A stretch of DNA of 64,000 nucleotides from Stagnimonas sp965279705 (GCA_965279705.1 OZ257257.1:186001-250000); one strand, 5' to 3'; positions 1 to 9,425 are shown, counted from the stretch's first letter. Notes: generated by a model not told the origin, from the letters alone. Made by a program: numbers and translations.

Positions 1-515
1 ACCACCCCGCCATCCATCAGAAATGTTTTCACCGCGGTGGTCTTGCCCCGCGACTTTGCGAACAAATAGTCGCCGTTGAAGGCCTCCGAAAACGGCTCCG
101 GCCCCATCGTCTGCATCAGCGCGTGCTCACCATCGCTGGCGGGCCACGGCAACACCGCGCCGAAGCGGCGGGGGTCGTGGTAGCGCAGCACACGGCCATC
201 GTCGAGCACGAGGTCGAGGTGATCATGTTTCAGAAGGGCATGGTTGGCATCGAGCACAAACACGCGCCCCGACATGCCGAGATGGATGATGATTTTGTCG
301 TCGCTGGCGCCATCTAGGGGTTCGAGATGCAGCAGCAAGTACTTGCCGCGCCGACTGGTGCTGACTACGCGCCGCCCTTCGGCAAACGCGGCAAAGTGCA
401 GCGGGATCGGCCAGCGCAGACGCGCGTCGCGCACGATCACCTTGGCGATGGTGCGGCCGACGACATGCGGCGTCACACCGCGGCGGATGGTTTCGACTTC
501 GGGCAGTTCGGGCAT
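1..515 (-). CDS. mutM: Formamidopyrimidine-DNA glycosylase, 3' end cut off by the window
   Basis: Base-excision repair glycosylase/AP lyase that removes oxidised purines such as 8-oxoguanine. The protein begins MPELPEVETIRRG, the invariant N-terminus whose Pro2 is the catalytic nucleophile and Glu3 the proton donor. The conserved HLGMSGR motif and a DPRRFG motif follow in the visible part. About 171 codons are visible of a family length near 270, so the helix-two-turn-helix and C-terminal zinc finger lie outside the window. It is divergent from the DUF1415 gene, with only 30 bases between the two starts, so the promoters must overlap or lie inside the genes. Confidence 0.95.
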   Translation of the reverse strand, partial: MPELPEVETIRRGVTPHVVGRTIAKVIVRDARLRWPIPLHFAAFAEGRRVVSTSRRGKYLLLHLEPLDGASDDKIIIHLGMSGRVFVLDANHALLKHDHLDLVLDDGRVLRYHDPRRFGAVLPWPASDGEHALMQTMGPEPFSEAFNGDYLFAKSRGKTTAVKTFLMDGGV

Positions 516-545
516 GACGGGATTTTAGGCTGCTAGTCTTTTGGT

Positions 546-1112
546 ATGACGAACCCAAGCAACGAAGAAATCATCGCCACCACGCGCCAGTGGCTGGAAC
601 GCGTCGTGATCGGCCTCAATCTCTGTCCCTTCGCCAAGGCCGCCACCGTGAAGCAGCGTGTGCGCTTTACCGTCAGCACTGCCACCACCGATGAGGCGCT
701 GCTGGACGATCTGATTCTGGCCCTGCAAGACCTGCACGCCGCCGACCCTGCCGAGTGCGAAACCTCCCTGCTGATTCACCCACAGGCGCTGACGGATTTT
801 CTCGACTACAACGACTTCCTCGATGCCGCCGATGCCGCACTCGATGCACTCGGTCTCGACGGCGTGATCCAGGTCGCGAGCTTTCATCCGCAGTATCAAT
901 TTGCTGGCACCGAGGCCGACGACATCGAGAACTACACCAATCGCGCGCCCTACCCGCTGCTGCATCTGCTGCGGGAAGACTCCATCGAACAGGCGGTCGA
1001 GAGCTACCCGGATGTGGATGACATCCCGCGGCGCAACATCGAAACCCTGAAGAAGCTGGGCTTGGTGGGATGGGAAGCGCTCAAACTCGATGCGCCAGCC
1101 GACAAGGTGTAA
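546..1112 (+). CDS. DUF1415 family protein
   Basis: A 188-residue cytoplasmic protein of unknown function. Near the N-terminus it carries the pattern WLERVVIGLNLCPFA, with a conserved Cys, and in the middle VASFHPQYQFAGT and ENYTNRAPYPLLHLLRE. These are the recognisable signature segments of the DUF1415 family, which is common in proteobacteria. The length matches the family. No signal peptide or membrane segment is seen. The start at 546 is the first ATG after the divergent mutM start; no strong ribosome binding site is visible. Family assignment is from motif memory and no function is claimed. Confidence 0.8.
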   Translation: MTNPSNEEIIATTRQWLERVVIGLNLCPFAKAATVKQRVRFTVSTATTDEALLDDLILALQDLHAADPAECETSLLIHPQALTDFLDYNDFLDAADAALDALGLDGVIQVASFHPQYQFAGTEADDIENYTNRAPYPLLHLLREDSIEQAVESYPDVDDIPRRNIETLKKLGLVGWEALKLDAPADKV

Positions 1113-1220
1113 TCCAGGCTACCGCGGAACGTCAGATTACCGATTGACAGCAGGGGCTCCAAAGCCCGTAGGATCAAGCCCAATTTTGATTTGACCTACG
1201 CCCTTCTGGAGTTTTTTTGC

Positions 1221-2363
1221 ATGATCCCAAGAACAATTTTTACCGCCGAGCACGAAGACTTCCGCAAGACCGTGAAGCGCTTCTTTGCCGAAGAAGTGGT
1301 GCCACATCGCGAGGCTTGGGAAGCACAGCAGCATGTGGATCGCGGCCTTTGGAACAAGGCGGGCGAAATGGGTCTGCTCTGCGTGACCATGCCGGAGGAA
1401 TACGGCGGTCTCGCAGTCGATCGCAGCTATAGCGCGATCCTGATGGAGGAGCAGAGCTACGCCGGCGACAGCGGGGTGGGCTTCTCGCTGCACAGCGATA
1501 TCGTCGCGCCCTACATCAACAACTTCGGCACCAAAGAGCAGAAGGCCCACTACCTGCCGAAGATGGCGACCGGCGAGCTGGTGGGTGCCATCGCCATGAC
1601 CGAGCCCGGCACCGGCTCGGACCTGCAGGCGGTGAAGACCACCGCCGTGCTCGATGGCGACGATTACGTGTTGAACGGCAGCAAGATTTTCATCACCAAT
1701 GGCTACCTCTGCGATCTGGTCGTCGTCGTCGCGAAAACCGGCAACAGCGGTGAGGGTGCGAAAGACATCTCGCTGCTGATCGTCGAGGCCGCGAGTGAAG
1801 GTTTCAGCAAGGGCAAGCCGCTCAACAAGGTGGGCATGAAGTCGCAGGACACCTGCGAGCTGTTCTTCAACAATGTGCGCGTGCCCAAGGCCAATCTGCT
1901 CGGTGGTCGCGAGGGCATGGGCTTCATCATGCTGATGCAGGAACTGGCCTGGGAGCGCCTGATGATCGCGATCACCAGCGTCGCCGGTGCCGAGGCCGCA
2001 CTTAAGCACACCATCGAATACACCAAGAGCCGCAAGGTGTTCGGCAAGCCGGTGGGCTCGTTTCAGAACACCCGCTTCAAGCTGGCAGAGATGAAGGCCG
2101 AGCTGGCCATAGCGCGCGTGTATGTCGATCGCTGCATCGAGCTCACTCTGAAGAAAAAACTCGGTGTCGACGACGCGGCGACCGCCAAGTATTGGACTTC
2201 GGATCTCATGTGCAAGGTCATCGACGAGTGCGTGCAGCTGCACGGCGGCTACGGCTACATGCTGGAGTATCCGGTCGCCCGTGCCTGGATCGACGCGCGC
2301 GCCCAGCGTATCTATGGCGGCACCAACGAGATCATGAAAGAGCTGATCGCGCGCACCATCTGA
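1221..2363 (+). CDS. Acyl-CoA dehydrogenase
   Basis: FAD-dependent oxidation of an acyl-CoA to the enoyl-CoA in beta-oxidation or branched-chain acid breakdown. The 380 residues cover N-terminal helical, middle beta and C-terminal helical domains. The flavin/substrate motif AMTEPGTGSDL is near residue 130, and the C-terminal domain has SRKVFGKPVGSFQ, QLHGGYGYM and RIYGGTNEIMKEL. The position that holds the catalytic Glu in medium-chain enzymes is Gly in IYGGTN. Long-chain and isovaleryl-type enzymes have this too and use a Glu on helix G; the Glu of AWERL is the candidate here. The ATG at 1221 is preferred because GGAG precedes it at about 1207-1210 and the protein aligns from MIPRTIFTAEH. 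A clear terminator follows. Confidence 0.9.
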   Translation: MIPRTIFTAEHEDFRKTVKRFFAEEVVPHREAWEAQQHVDRGLWNKAGEMGLLCVTMPEEYGGLAVDRSYSAILMEEQSYAGDSGVGFSLHSDIVAPYINNFGTKEQKAHYLPKMATGELVGAIAMTEPGTGSDLQAVKTTAVLDGDDYVLNGSKIFITNGYLCDLVVVVAKTGNSGEGAKDISLLIVEAASEGFSKGKPLNKVGMKSQDTCELFFNNVRVPKANLLGGREGMGFIMLMQELAWERLMIAITSVAGAEAALKHTIEYTKSRKVFGKPVGSFQNTRFKLAEMKAELAIARVYVDRCIELTLKKKLGVDDAATAKYWTSDLMCKVIDECVQLHGGYGYMLEYPVARAWIDARAQRIYGGTNEIMKELIARTI

Positions 2364-2381
2364 GTCTGTAAACAGAACCTG

Positions 2382-2408
2382 AAAAGCCGGCGCGAGTCGG
2401 CTTTTTTT
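2382..2408 (+). terminator. Rho-independent terminator after the acyl-CoA dehydrogenase
   Basis: The stem AAAGCCGGC / GTCGGCTTT, with one G-T pair, closes a GCGA loop and is followed by seven T residues. It lies about 20 bases after the stop codon. Confidence 0.85.
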
Positions 2409-2466
2409 GTCATCACGCTGACCCAGTGCCTTGGCATTGTCGCGCTCGATTTTTGGAGCGTGACCA

Positions 2467-3447
2467 ATGAAGCAGATCAAGACCTGGGCAGCAGCGTTTT
2501 GGATCGGCAGTGCCGGCCTTGTGCTCGCCGCCTGCAGCGATTCCGCAGCACCGCTGGCACCCGCAACGCCAGTGATTCCCGCGCCGGGCACGCCCGCAGA
2601 GCCGACGACGCCTGCCGAGCCTCGGCTCGTCGAATACACGGTCGATGATCCCCTCATCAACGAGTCCAGCGGCCTCGCCCGCTCGCAGCGGCGCGACGAT
2701 GTGCTGTGGACGCTCAACGACTCCGGCGGTGCCACCGAGCTATATGCCATCACCACCGAGGGCAGGCATGTGGCCACGCTGAGCATCACCGGCGCGCCTG
2801 CCAATCTCGACTGGGAAGACCTGGCCAGCTACAGCAACGGCGGCACGCCGTACCTGCTGATCGGCGACATGGGCGACAACAGCGCGTTCCGCCCCGTGAT
2901 CACGTTCTATCGCGTGGAAGAGCCGGTGCTCGCTGGCGGCACCGACATAGAGATGTTGAGCGCCACCCCGACCGGCATCTACAACGTCGCCTATCCCGAG
3001 GGCCCGCGCGACAACGAATCGCTGGCTGTCGATGGCGTCGAGAACACCGCCTATGTGATCAGCAAGCGCGATGCGAAGCCGACGCTCTACAGCTTCTCGC
3101 TGGCTCTGCCCACGGCGCTCTTCCCGCTGATGAGCAATCTGGGCGCGATCAATGTGCCCCGCGCGCCAGCGGACTACATGGGCAATGTCGATTCCTTCAA
3201 CTGGATCACGGCGATGGACTTCGACGACGCGCTCGACCGCGCCTATGCCGCGAGCCTGATCACCGGTTATTTCTGGGATCGCGCGCCTGGCGAGAGCTGG
3301 GCGCAGGCTTTTGCCAAAGCACCGACCAGCTTCGATCTACCCGACTACTCGCAGATCGAGGCCGGCACCTTCATTCGAGGCCGGCGCGACGCCGTCTATA
3401 TCACCAGCGAAGGCGCACCGGCGCCGCTGGCGCGCATCACACCCTGA
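2467..3447 (+). CDS. Secreted lipoprotein, probable beta-propeller, function unknown
   Basis: A 326-residue protein with a lipoprotein signal: KQIKT, a hydrophobic stretch and the lipobox VLAAC, with Cys at about residue 23. A Pro/Ala/Thr-rich linker follows (about 24-60). The rest has repeated short beta-like segments such as SSGLARSQ, LWTLNDSGG, DWEDLASY and LLIGDMGDN. These resemble propeller-type proteins with esterase-like or calcium-binding blades, but I cannot name a family. The ATG follows a GGAGCGTGACCA stretch that provides a ribosome binding site. The gene runs tail to tail with the PhoX-like gene, three bases apart. Secretion is well supported; the role is unknown. Confidence 0.75.
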   Translation: MKQIKTWAAAFWIGSAGLVLAACSDSAAPLAPATPVIPAPGTPAEPTTPAEPRLVEYTVDDPLINESSGLARSQRRDDVLWTLNDSGGATELYAITTEGRHVATLSITGAPANLDWEDLASYSNGGTPYLLIGDMGDNSAFRPVITFYRVEEPVLAGGTDIEMLSATPTGIYNVAYPEGPRDNESLAVDGVENTAYVISKRDAKPTLYSFSLALPTALFPLMSNLGAINVPRAPADYMGNVDSFNWITAMDFDDALDRAYAASLITGYFWDRAPGESWAQAFAKAPTSFDLPDYSQIEAGTFIRGRRDAVYITSEGAPAPLARITP

Positions 3448-3460
3448 GCTTCAGGGTGTG
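3438..3460. terminator. Perfect hairpin spanning the stop codons of two convergent genes
   Basis: CACACCCTGA and TCAGGGTGTG form a perfect 10-bp stem with a three-base loop. The left arm ends in the TGA of the plus-strand lipoprotein and the right arm starts with the reverse complement of the minus-strand stop. There is no T-run on either side, so efficient intrinsic termination is uncertain. Confidence 0.5.
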
Positions 3461-4812
3461 AACCACGGGCCTTCGATGCAATAGGTAATGCCCGCCGTGC
3501 CGGTCGTGCCATTCGCCCCCGGCCCGCGCTGGCTGCTGAAGTAGAAGAAGCGGCCATCCGGCGAGAACGCGGGGCCGGTGACTTCAGAACCCTCCTGCCC
3601 CACCAGCTGCACCAGTACGCCGATGCGGCCGTCGCGCTGGATGGCCGTGGCCTGCTGGTTGGCGTCGCTCTTGTCCTCGACGATGACGATGTCGCCACCG
3701 GGCGTCATCACGATGTTGTCCACCGAATCGATGATGGGGCTGGGCTGAAAGAAGAAGTCGTTGTAGATCAGCTCCAGCGTCTGTGCAGCGACGTCATGCG
3801 CCCACACGCTGCGATCGCCCTTGGTGGTGAAGTAGACGATGCCGTTCTGCCACCAGATGCCCTCGCCGCCGTGGAATTGCGTTGCCCCCAGTGCCTGGCC
3901 CTGGATGCGGGTCGGCGTCTGCGGCTGGAGTGCCGCCGGCAGCTCTGGCAGTTGCAGCGGGTTGGGGTTGGCGATGTCCACCCAGGTCACGGCCCAGGGG
4001 CCGCGCGCGTTGTCGGCATCGACCACGTCCTGCGCCACCGCCACCTTCATGGCCTGCAAGACCCCGGCCGCGCCGGGCCGGCCGCCAACGTTGGGCGTGG
4101 TCGGCACAAAGCGATAGAAAGCGCCGTCGCCCATGTCTTCGGTGAGATAGAAGATGTTGGTCGTGGCATCCACCGTCGCCGCTTCGTGGGTGAAGGTGCC
4201 GCAGCCGTCCCAGCGCGTGGCCGAGAGGCCGGTGGTGTCGAAGGGATCGGCCTCCCAGATGTAGCCGATGTCGGTTTCCTCACCCGACAGCCAGGTGCCC
4301 CAGGGCGTGACGCCGCCGCCGCAATTGAGGTTGCTGAGCAAGCCTGGCAAGACGTTGTAGGCGCTCACGATCTCGCCCTTGGCGTCGAAGCGGATGGCAT
4401 TGCTGCCGCCAGGCAGGAACTCGCGGTTGCTCACATACACCCAGCCGCCATCGGGTGCGGCAAACACGGCACCGGCATCCGGGTCGGTGTGCCAAAGAAA
4501 CGTGGTGCCGGGAACCAGGCGGTTGGCGGTGGCAATCACCCGGCTCTTGAAGCCCTGGGGGATCAGCAGATTGTTTTCGTCCGGGGCGCTGGCCAGCGGC
4601 GGAATCGACAGGCGGCCGCGTGTGCCACCGGGTGGGGGCGTCGGGTTGCCGGGCAGCAGGCCTGCGGCGGGGTCGCTGTTGCCGCAGGCGGTCAGGCCGC
4701 CGCCGATACCGACGAAGCCCAGGCCGAGAAAACTCTGCCGCAGTAACTGTCGCCGTGACAGCGGCCGACGGATCAGAGGCAAGGCACGGCGAAACGGATT
4801 GGAGAAAGACAT
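3451..4812 (-). CDS. PhoX-family (DUF839) alkaline phosphatase-like protein, Tat-exported
   Basis: Predicted extracytoplasmic phosphatase or related calcium-dependent enzyme of the PhoX/DUF839 family. From the ATG at 4812 the 453-residue protein begins with a long basic N-region containing SRRQLLRQSFLG, a twin-arginine signal. A Gly-rich hydrophobic stretch and LTACG follow, the last a possible lipobox. The body has family-like segments: LIPQGFKSRVIA, DGGWVYVSNREF, NCGGGVTPWGTWLSGEE, TRWDGCGTFTHEAA, YLTEDMGDGAFYRF and VIVEDKSDAN. I chose 4812 over the upstream ATG at 4839 because it places the Tat motif at a normal distance. Convergent with the lipoprotein gene; about 200 bases separate it from the divergent S46 gene. 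Confidence 0.82.
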   Translation of the reverse strand: MSFSNPFRRALPLIRRPLSRRQLLRQSFLGLGFVGIGGGLTACGNSDPAAGLLPGNPTPPPGGTRGRLSIPPLASAPDENNLLIPQGFKSRVIATANRLVPGTTFLWHTDPDAGAVFAAPDGGWVYVSNREFLPGGSNAIRFDAKGEIVSAYNVLPGLLSNLNCGGGVTPWGTWLSGEETDIGYIWEADPFDTTGLSATRWDGCGTFTHEAATVDATTNIFYLTEDMGDGAFYRFVPTTPNVGGRPGAAGVLQAMKVAVAQDVVDADNARGPWAVTWVDIANPNPLQLPELPAALQPQTPTRIQGQALGATQFHGGEGIWWQNGIVYFTTKGDRSVWAHDVAAQTLELIYNDFFFQPSPIIDSVDNIVMTPGGDIVIVEDKSDANQQATAIQRDGRIGVLVQLVGQEGSEVTGPAFSPDGRFFYFSSQRGPGANGTTGTAGITYCIEGPWFTP

Positions 4813-5015
4813 GGCTGGCATCAGCAGTGCGAGAACCACGCAGCGTAGGGGCAGCAGGTTGCAGGCGATTGACAGGTGATTGACAGTCGACTGAGACCAT
4901 CACGCCGCGCAAAGGCAAAGATGAAAAACCTGATTAAACACGGCGTCAATCCGCTGCATCCAAATGGCGTTGCGCGCAGCAGCGCGCTCTCAAAAACCGA
5001 CTTAGGAGTTTCCTG

Positions 5016-7085
5016 ATGAAAGCATCAAGGGCATGGCTCGCCGCCACGCTGCTACTGCCGTTGGCGGGCTTAGCCGCCGAAGGCATGTGGACCCTCGACA
5101 ACCTGCCCGCCAAGGCCATGCAGAACAGCGTGGGCTTCACACCCGACGCCACCTGGGTCAACAAGGTCATGCAGTCCTCGGCGCGTCTGGGCAATGGCTG
5201 CTCGGGCTCGTTTGTGTCGAAGGATGGCCTGGTGCTCACCAACCACCACTGCGCGCGCAACTGCGTCCAGGAGCTTTCCACCGCCAAGGCCGACCTCATC
5301 AAGGACGGCTTCCTTGCCAAGACCCGCGCCGACGAGCTGCGCTGCCCGGCGCTCGAAATCAACCGGCTGGAAGAAATCACCGACGTGACCGCCAAGGTCG
5401 ATACCGCTACCCAGGGCAAGACCGGCGAAGCCTTCGCCAAGGCCAAGAAAGCCGAGATCGCCGCATTGGAATCCACCTGCACCGGCACGCCCAAAACCGC
5501 CCGCAAGTGCGAAGTGGTGACGCTCTATCAGGGCGGCCGCTACCACCTGTATCGCTACCACCGCTTCGACGACGTACGCCTCGCGTTCGCACCCGAAGAA
5601 GCCATCGCCTTCTTCGGCGGCGACCCCGACAATTTCAACTTTCCGCGCTTCGATCTCGACATGAGCCTGCTGCGCGTCTACGAGAACGATGCACCGGCAA
5701 AACTGGTGTCGTTCTTCCCGCTCAAGCCCGAGGGTGCGGCCGAGGGCGAGGCCACTTTCATCACCGGCCATCCCGGCAGCACGCAGCGCGATCTGACCAT
5801 GGCGCAGCTGGAGTTTCTGCGCGACGTGGCGCTGCCGCAGCGACTGATGCTGAGCAGCGAATATCGCGGCTACCTGGCCCGCTATCGCGCCGAGGGCGCC
5901 GAGCAGGCGCGCGTCGCCACCGATGATTTCTTCGGCATCGAAAACGGCCTGAAGGTGCGCAAGGGCCAGCTCGAAGCGCTGCAGGACCCTGAAGTGTTCG
6001 CCTTCAAGAAAAAGCAGGAGACCGAGCTGCGCGCCTACGTCAACAAGAGCCCCAAGCTCAAGAACGACTACGGCAGCGCCTGGGACGAGATCGCCAAGGC
6101 CCAGATCACCGCCCGCAACATCTACTGGGAACACCGCATGCTGGAAGTCGGCAACGGCTTCTACGGCAAGTATTTCGACTCCGCCCGCACCCTGCTGCGC
6201 GGCGCTGAAGAACGCGCCAAGCCGAACGCCGAGCGTCTGGAAGAGTTCGGCGATGCCCGTCTGCCGCAGCTGGAACAGCACCTGCTGTCCACCGCGCCGG
6301 TCTACCCGGAATACGAAAAGGCCACGCTCGCGTACTCGCTGGCCAAGCTGCGCGAATATCTGAGCCCCGACCACCCGATGGTGAAGGCGGTGCTCGGCAA
6401 GGACTCGCCCGAGACCGTGGCAGCGCGTCTGGTCGACGGCACCAAGCTCGGCGATCTCGCCACCCGCAAGGCGCTGTGGGAAGGCGGCAAGAAAGCGGTC
6501 GATGAAAGCCGCGACCCCTTCATTGAACTCGCCCGCAAGGTCGATGGTGCCGCCCGCGCCCTGCGCAAAACCTACGAGGACGACGTGAAAGCGGTCGAGA
6601 CCAAGAACGCGGCCAAGATCGCCGCCGCGCGCTTTGCCTTGAAGGGCACCAGCGTCTACCCCGATGCCACCTTTACGCTGCGTCTTTCGTATGGACAGGT
6701 GAAAGGCTGGGAGGAAAAGGGCAAGCCGGTCGCGCCTTTCACCACCATCGGCGGTGCCTTTGCGCGCGAGACCGGAGCGGACCCGTTTGCCCTGCCCAAG
6801 AGCTGGTTCACGGCCAAGGACAACGGCAGCCTGAACCTGTCGCAGCCGTTCAACTTCGTCAGCACCAACGACATCATCGGCGGCAACTCCGGCAGTCCGG
6901 TCATCAACAAGGACGCGCAGATCGTGGGCCTAGTGTTCGACGGCAACATCCGCTCGCTTGGCGGGGCCTACTGGTACGACGAGCGCAGCAACCGCGCGGT
7001 GTCGGTGCACTCGGGCGCGATCTTCGAGACGCTGCGCAATGTCTATGACGCCGGTGTGCTGGCAGATGAAATGGCCGGTCGCTGA
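5016..7085 (+). CDS. S46 family dipeptidyl peptidase, DPP7-like
   Basis: Secreted or periplasmic serine exopeptidase that releases dipeptides from peptide N-termini. A Sec signal peptide (LAATLLLPLAGLAA) is followed by the mature enzyme, 689 residues in all, the usual S46 length. The catalytic His lies in TNHHC (residues 75-79), the Ser in GGNSGSP (about 625), and the Asp is probably in the DNFNFPRFDLDMS segment (about 205-217). The residue after FD in VFDGN is Gly. In this family Gly there goes with hydrophobic P1 preference (DPP7), whereas Arg marks the acidic-specific DPP11. The start follows AGGAG at good spacing. A terminator follows, so the gene looks monocistronic. Confidence 0.92.
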   Translation: MKASRAWLAATLLLPLAGLAAEGMWTLDNLPAKAMQNSVGFTPDATWVNKVMQSSARLGNGCSGSFVSKDGLVLTNHHCARNCVQELSTAKADLIKDGFLAKTRADELRCPALEINRLEEITDVTAKVDTATQGKTGEAFAKAKKAEIAALESTCTGTPKTARKCEVVTLYQGGRYHLYRYHRFDDVRLAFAPEEAIAFFGGDPDNFNFPRFDLDMSLLRVYENDAPAKLVSFFPLKPEGAAEGEATFITGHPGSTQRDLTMAQLEFLRDVALPQRLMLSSEYRGYLARYRAEGAEQARVATDDFFGIENGLKVRKGQLEALQDPEVFAFKKKQETELRAYVNKSPKLKNDYGSAWDEIAKAQITARNIYWEHRMLEVGNGFYGKYFDSARTLLRGAEERAKPNAERLEEFGDARLPQLEQHLLSTAPVYPEYEKATLAYSLAKLREYLSPDHPMVKAVLGKDSPETVAARLVDGTKLGDLATRKALWEGGKKAVDESRDPFIELARKVDGAARALRKTYEDDVKAVETKNAAKIAAARFALKGTSVYPDATFTLRLSYGQVKGWEEKGKPVAPFTTIGGAFARETGADPFALPKSWFTAKDNGSLNLSQPFNFVSTNDIIGGNSGSPVINKDAQIVGLVFDGNIRSLGGAYWYDERSNRAVSVHSGAIFETLRNVYDAGVLADEMAGR

Positions 7086-7103
7086 GGCAACAACTGTTTC
7101 GTG

Positions 7104-7127
7104 AAAGGGGCCGCAAGGCCCCTTTTT
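7104..7127 (+). terminator. Rho-independent terminator after the S46 peptidase
   Basis: GGGGCC / GGCCCC stem around a GCAA loop, with A residues before it and five T residues after it. Confidence 0.88.
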
Positions 7128-7280
7128 GCGTTGGGTGCCTTGACTGCTTGAGCGACGCGAAAGAAGGTGCCGACCAGCATCCGTTCAGTTTCGCGGCTTA
7201 GGGTTTGCTAGCAATAAAAGCAGAGCGCCAGTCGTAGCCCGCTAGGTATGACTGAAGACCTCTCTCGTCAGGGATTGATT

Positions 7281-8180
7281 ATGAATAGAGTGCAAGAGAC
7301 CGATGCGGATAGTGCGACGCCCAAGCCGATTGAACAGGCTGATGCAAAAGCCAGCACCTCGGTTGAACTGGCGCTTGTGAAAAGCAAACAGGTGGAAGAG
7401 ATCATTGTCGAGTGCGCAGTTGACCTCAGCAGCACCACGCAGACGATGGAAGCGGGCGTGGCCCAAGGCGCAACCCTGCTGGCCACGCTGGCCACCTTGG
7501 CGCAGAGCGAAAACATGGATGGCAAGGTGCAGGAGTGGGTCGAGGAACTGCACGGCGTCAACGAAGCACTGACGCAGGGCATGAACGACCTGAAGCGCAC
7601 GGAAATGGCGCTGGAGGAATCCCGTAAAAGTCTTGAAGAAAGTCAGGAGGCCCTGGCCAATGCGCTGGAAGAAATCAAGCAGGTGCGCGACCTTGCCCTG
7701 CACGATGTGCTGACCGGGCTGCCCAATCGAGAGCTGTTCAACGACCGTCTCGGCTATGCCATCGCACTCGCCCATCGGCGTGACTGGAATCTCGCGGTGA
7801 TGTTCCTCGACCTCGATGGTTTCAAGGGTATCAACGATACCTTGGGCCATGCCGCCGGCGATGAAGTGCTGGCGCGAACCGCGAAACGCCTGACCAAGAA
7901 ACTGCGCTTCGCCGATACTGTCAGCCGCTACGGCGGGGACGAGTTCGTGTTGCTGCTGATGAATCCGCAGGCGCACAGCAACATTCAGCGCATCGCCGAA
8001 GAAGTGCTGGCCGATCTTGCGGAGCCTTTCATGTTCGGCGATCAGGAACTGGCTATCCGTGCCAGCCTTGGCATCGCTGTCTATCCCGACCACGGTACGA
8101 GGAGAGACGAGTTGCTCCAGAAAGCCGATGCGGCGATGTACGTCGCCAAGAAAGCGGGTGGTTGTGTTGCCTTCAGTTAG
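7281..8180 (+). CDS. Diguanylate cyclase with N-terminal coiled coil
   Basis: Predicted to make cyclic di-GMP. The 299-residue protein has an acidic N-terminal half with no recognised sensor, then a coiled coil (about residues 85-140, rich in Glu, Leu and Lys). The GGDEF domain begins at ALHDVLTGLPNRELF. The active site is YGGDEF at about 217-222, and the autoinhibitory I-site RxxD (RFAD) lies five residues before it. Both are intact, so an active, feedback-inhibited enzyme is expected. No membrane segment is visible. I prefer the ATG at 7281, with GGGATT ahead of it, over the in-frame ATG at 7248. Its 3' end overlaps the end of cca by eight bases. Confidence 0.92.
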   Translation: MNRVQETDADSATPKPIEQADAKASTSVELALVKSKQVEEIIVECAVDLSSTTQTMEAGVAQGATLLATLATLAQSENMDGKVQEWVEELHGVNEALTQGMNDLKRTEMALEESRKSLEESQEALANALEEIKQVRDLALHDVLTGLPNRELFNDRLGYAIALAHRRDWNLAVMFLDLDGFKGINDTLGHAAGDEVLARTAKRLTKKLRFADTVSRYGGDEFVLLLMNPQAHSNIQRIAEEVLADLAEPFMFGDQELAIRASLGIAVYPDHGTRRDELLQKADAAMYVAKKAGGCVAFS

Positions 8181-9423
8181 TGGCTGAAGCGCTGGCGCGC
8201 TTCTGGACGGCCTTGAAATCAGTGAGGGCCGCAATGCGGCGCTTCTTCAATTCTTCGCTCACCGCCGCGCCGGTAAAGCCATCTGCAATCACCTGTTTCA
8301 CTGGCACGGCGGCGGCGGTTTGATACGCCGCATTGAGATAGTCCACCTGCGGATACGCACACTGCTCGAAGTGCAGCCGCCCGCGCGCATCGCAGACGCT
8401 GGCTTCGCAGACGCGCGCGAGGCGGTCGGGTTTGCGGAAGGCATCGAGGCGTTCCAGCAGCTCCAGCAAGGTCGCGGGCCTGAGCTCGCGCACGATGTGA
8501 ATCAGCAGGTGCTCGCGCGTGTGGTGCACAGCAATCTCGCGGCAGACGGTGGGTATTTTCAGGCGCGCGCAAACGCGCTCCACCAGCGGCACGCCGCGCG
8601 CGTCGTGACCCTTGTGGCTCGGCCATTCCATCATCGGCGTTACGGCCTTGCCGAGGTCGTGCAGCAGCGCCGCCGCGCGCACTTCAAGACCGAAGCCCTC
8701 GCGCGCACCGACGTCCACGCACATCAGCGTATGCACGAGGCTGTCGACCTCGGGGTGGTAGTCGGCGCGCTGCGGCACGCCGTCGAGTGCGGCGAGTTCC
8801 GGCACGATGCGCGCGAGCGCGCCGCAGGCGTGCAGCACTTTGAAAAATACGCTCGGCGTGTCGTGCATCAGCGCCCGCGCCATCTCCTGCCAGCAACGCT
8901 CGGGTACCAAGGCGTCGACCTCACCCGCATCGACCAGCTGACGGCAGAGCGCCATCGTCTCGGGCGCGACAGTGAAGCCCAGGGGTGCGAAGCGCGCGGC
9001 GAAGCGCGCCAGGCGCAGCACTCGCACCGGGTCTTCGGCAAAGCTGGGCGAGACGTGGCGCAGCACCTTGTCGGCAAGATCACGCTGGCCGCCGTGCGGG
9101 TCGAAAAGCCGGCCGTCTTCATCCTGCGCGATGGCATTGATGGTGAGGTCGCGACGCAGCAGATCGTCTTCCAGCGTCACCTCCGGGCCGGTGTGAAACG
9201 TGAAGCCGTGGTAGCCGCGTCCGCTCTTGCGCTCGGTGCGCGCGAGTGCGTGTTCGTCCTTGGTCTTGGGATGCAGGAATACCGGGAAATCCTTGCCCAC
9301 CGGCAGATAGCCGGCGGCAACCATGTCCTCGGGGCTCGCACCCGTCACCACCCAGTCGCGCTCGCGCACGGGCAGGCCTAGCAGTGCATCGCGCACCGCC
9401 CCGCCGACGAGATACGTTTTCAT
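8173..9423 (-). CDS. cca: CCA-adding tRNA nucleotidyltransferase with HD domain
   Basis: Builds or repairs the 3' CCA end of tRNA. The class II nucleotidyltransferase head starts MKTYLVGGAVRDALLG and contains RERDWVV (DxD-type metal site) and the RRDLTINA motif; RVLRLARFAARF follows. A C-terminal HD phosphohydrolase domain carries ALLHDLGKAVTP, as in gammaproteobacterial enzymes with added phosphatase activity. 416 residues, the normal length. The ATG at 9423 is two bases after the stop of slt, so the two genes form an operon with slt first. Upstream in-frame codons encode the slt tail in another frame and were rejected. Confidence 0.95.
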   Translation of the reverse strand: MKTYLVGGAVRDALLGLPVRERDWVVTGASPEDMVAAGYLPVGKDFPVFLHPKTKDEHALARTERKSGRGYHGFTFHTGPEVTLEDDLLRRDLTINAIAQDEDGRLFDPHGGQRDLADKVLRHVSPSFAEDPVRVLRLARFAARFAPLGFTVAPETMALCRQLVDAGEVDALVPERCWQEMARALMHDTPSVFFKVLHACGALARIVPELAALDGVPQRADYHPEVDSLVHTLMCVDVGAREGFGLEVRAAALLHDLGKAVTPMMEWPSHKGHDARGVPLVERVCARLKIPTVCREIAVHHTREHLLIHIVRELRPATLLELLERLDAFRKPDRLARVCEASVCDARGRLHFEQCAYPQVDYLNAAYQTAAAVPVKQVIADGFTGAAVSEELKKRRIAALTDFKAVQKRASASATN

Positions 9424-9425
9424 GC

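Noticed and set aside
1137..2804. 555-codon minus-strand open frame opposite the acyl-CoA dehydrogenase
   Set aside because: Its translation has no recognisable protein features and lies across a gene with clear family motifs; a high-GC antisense shadow.
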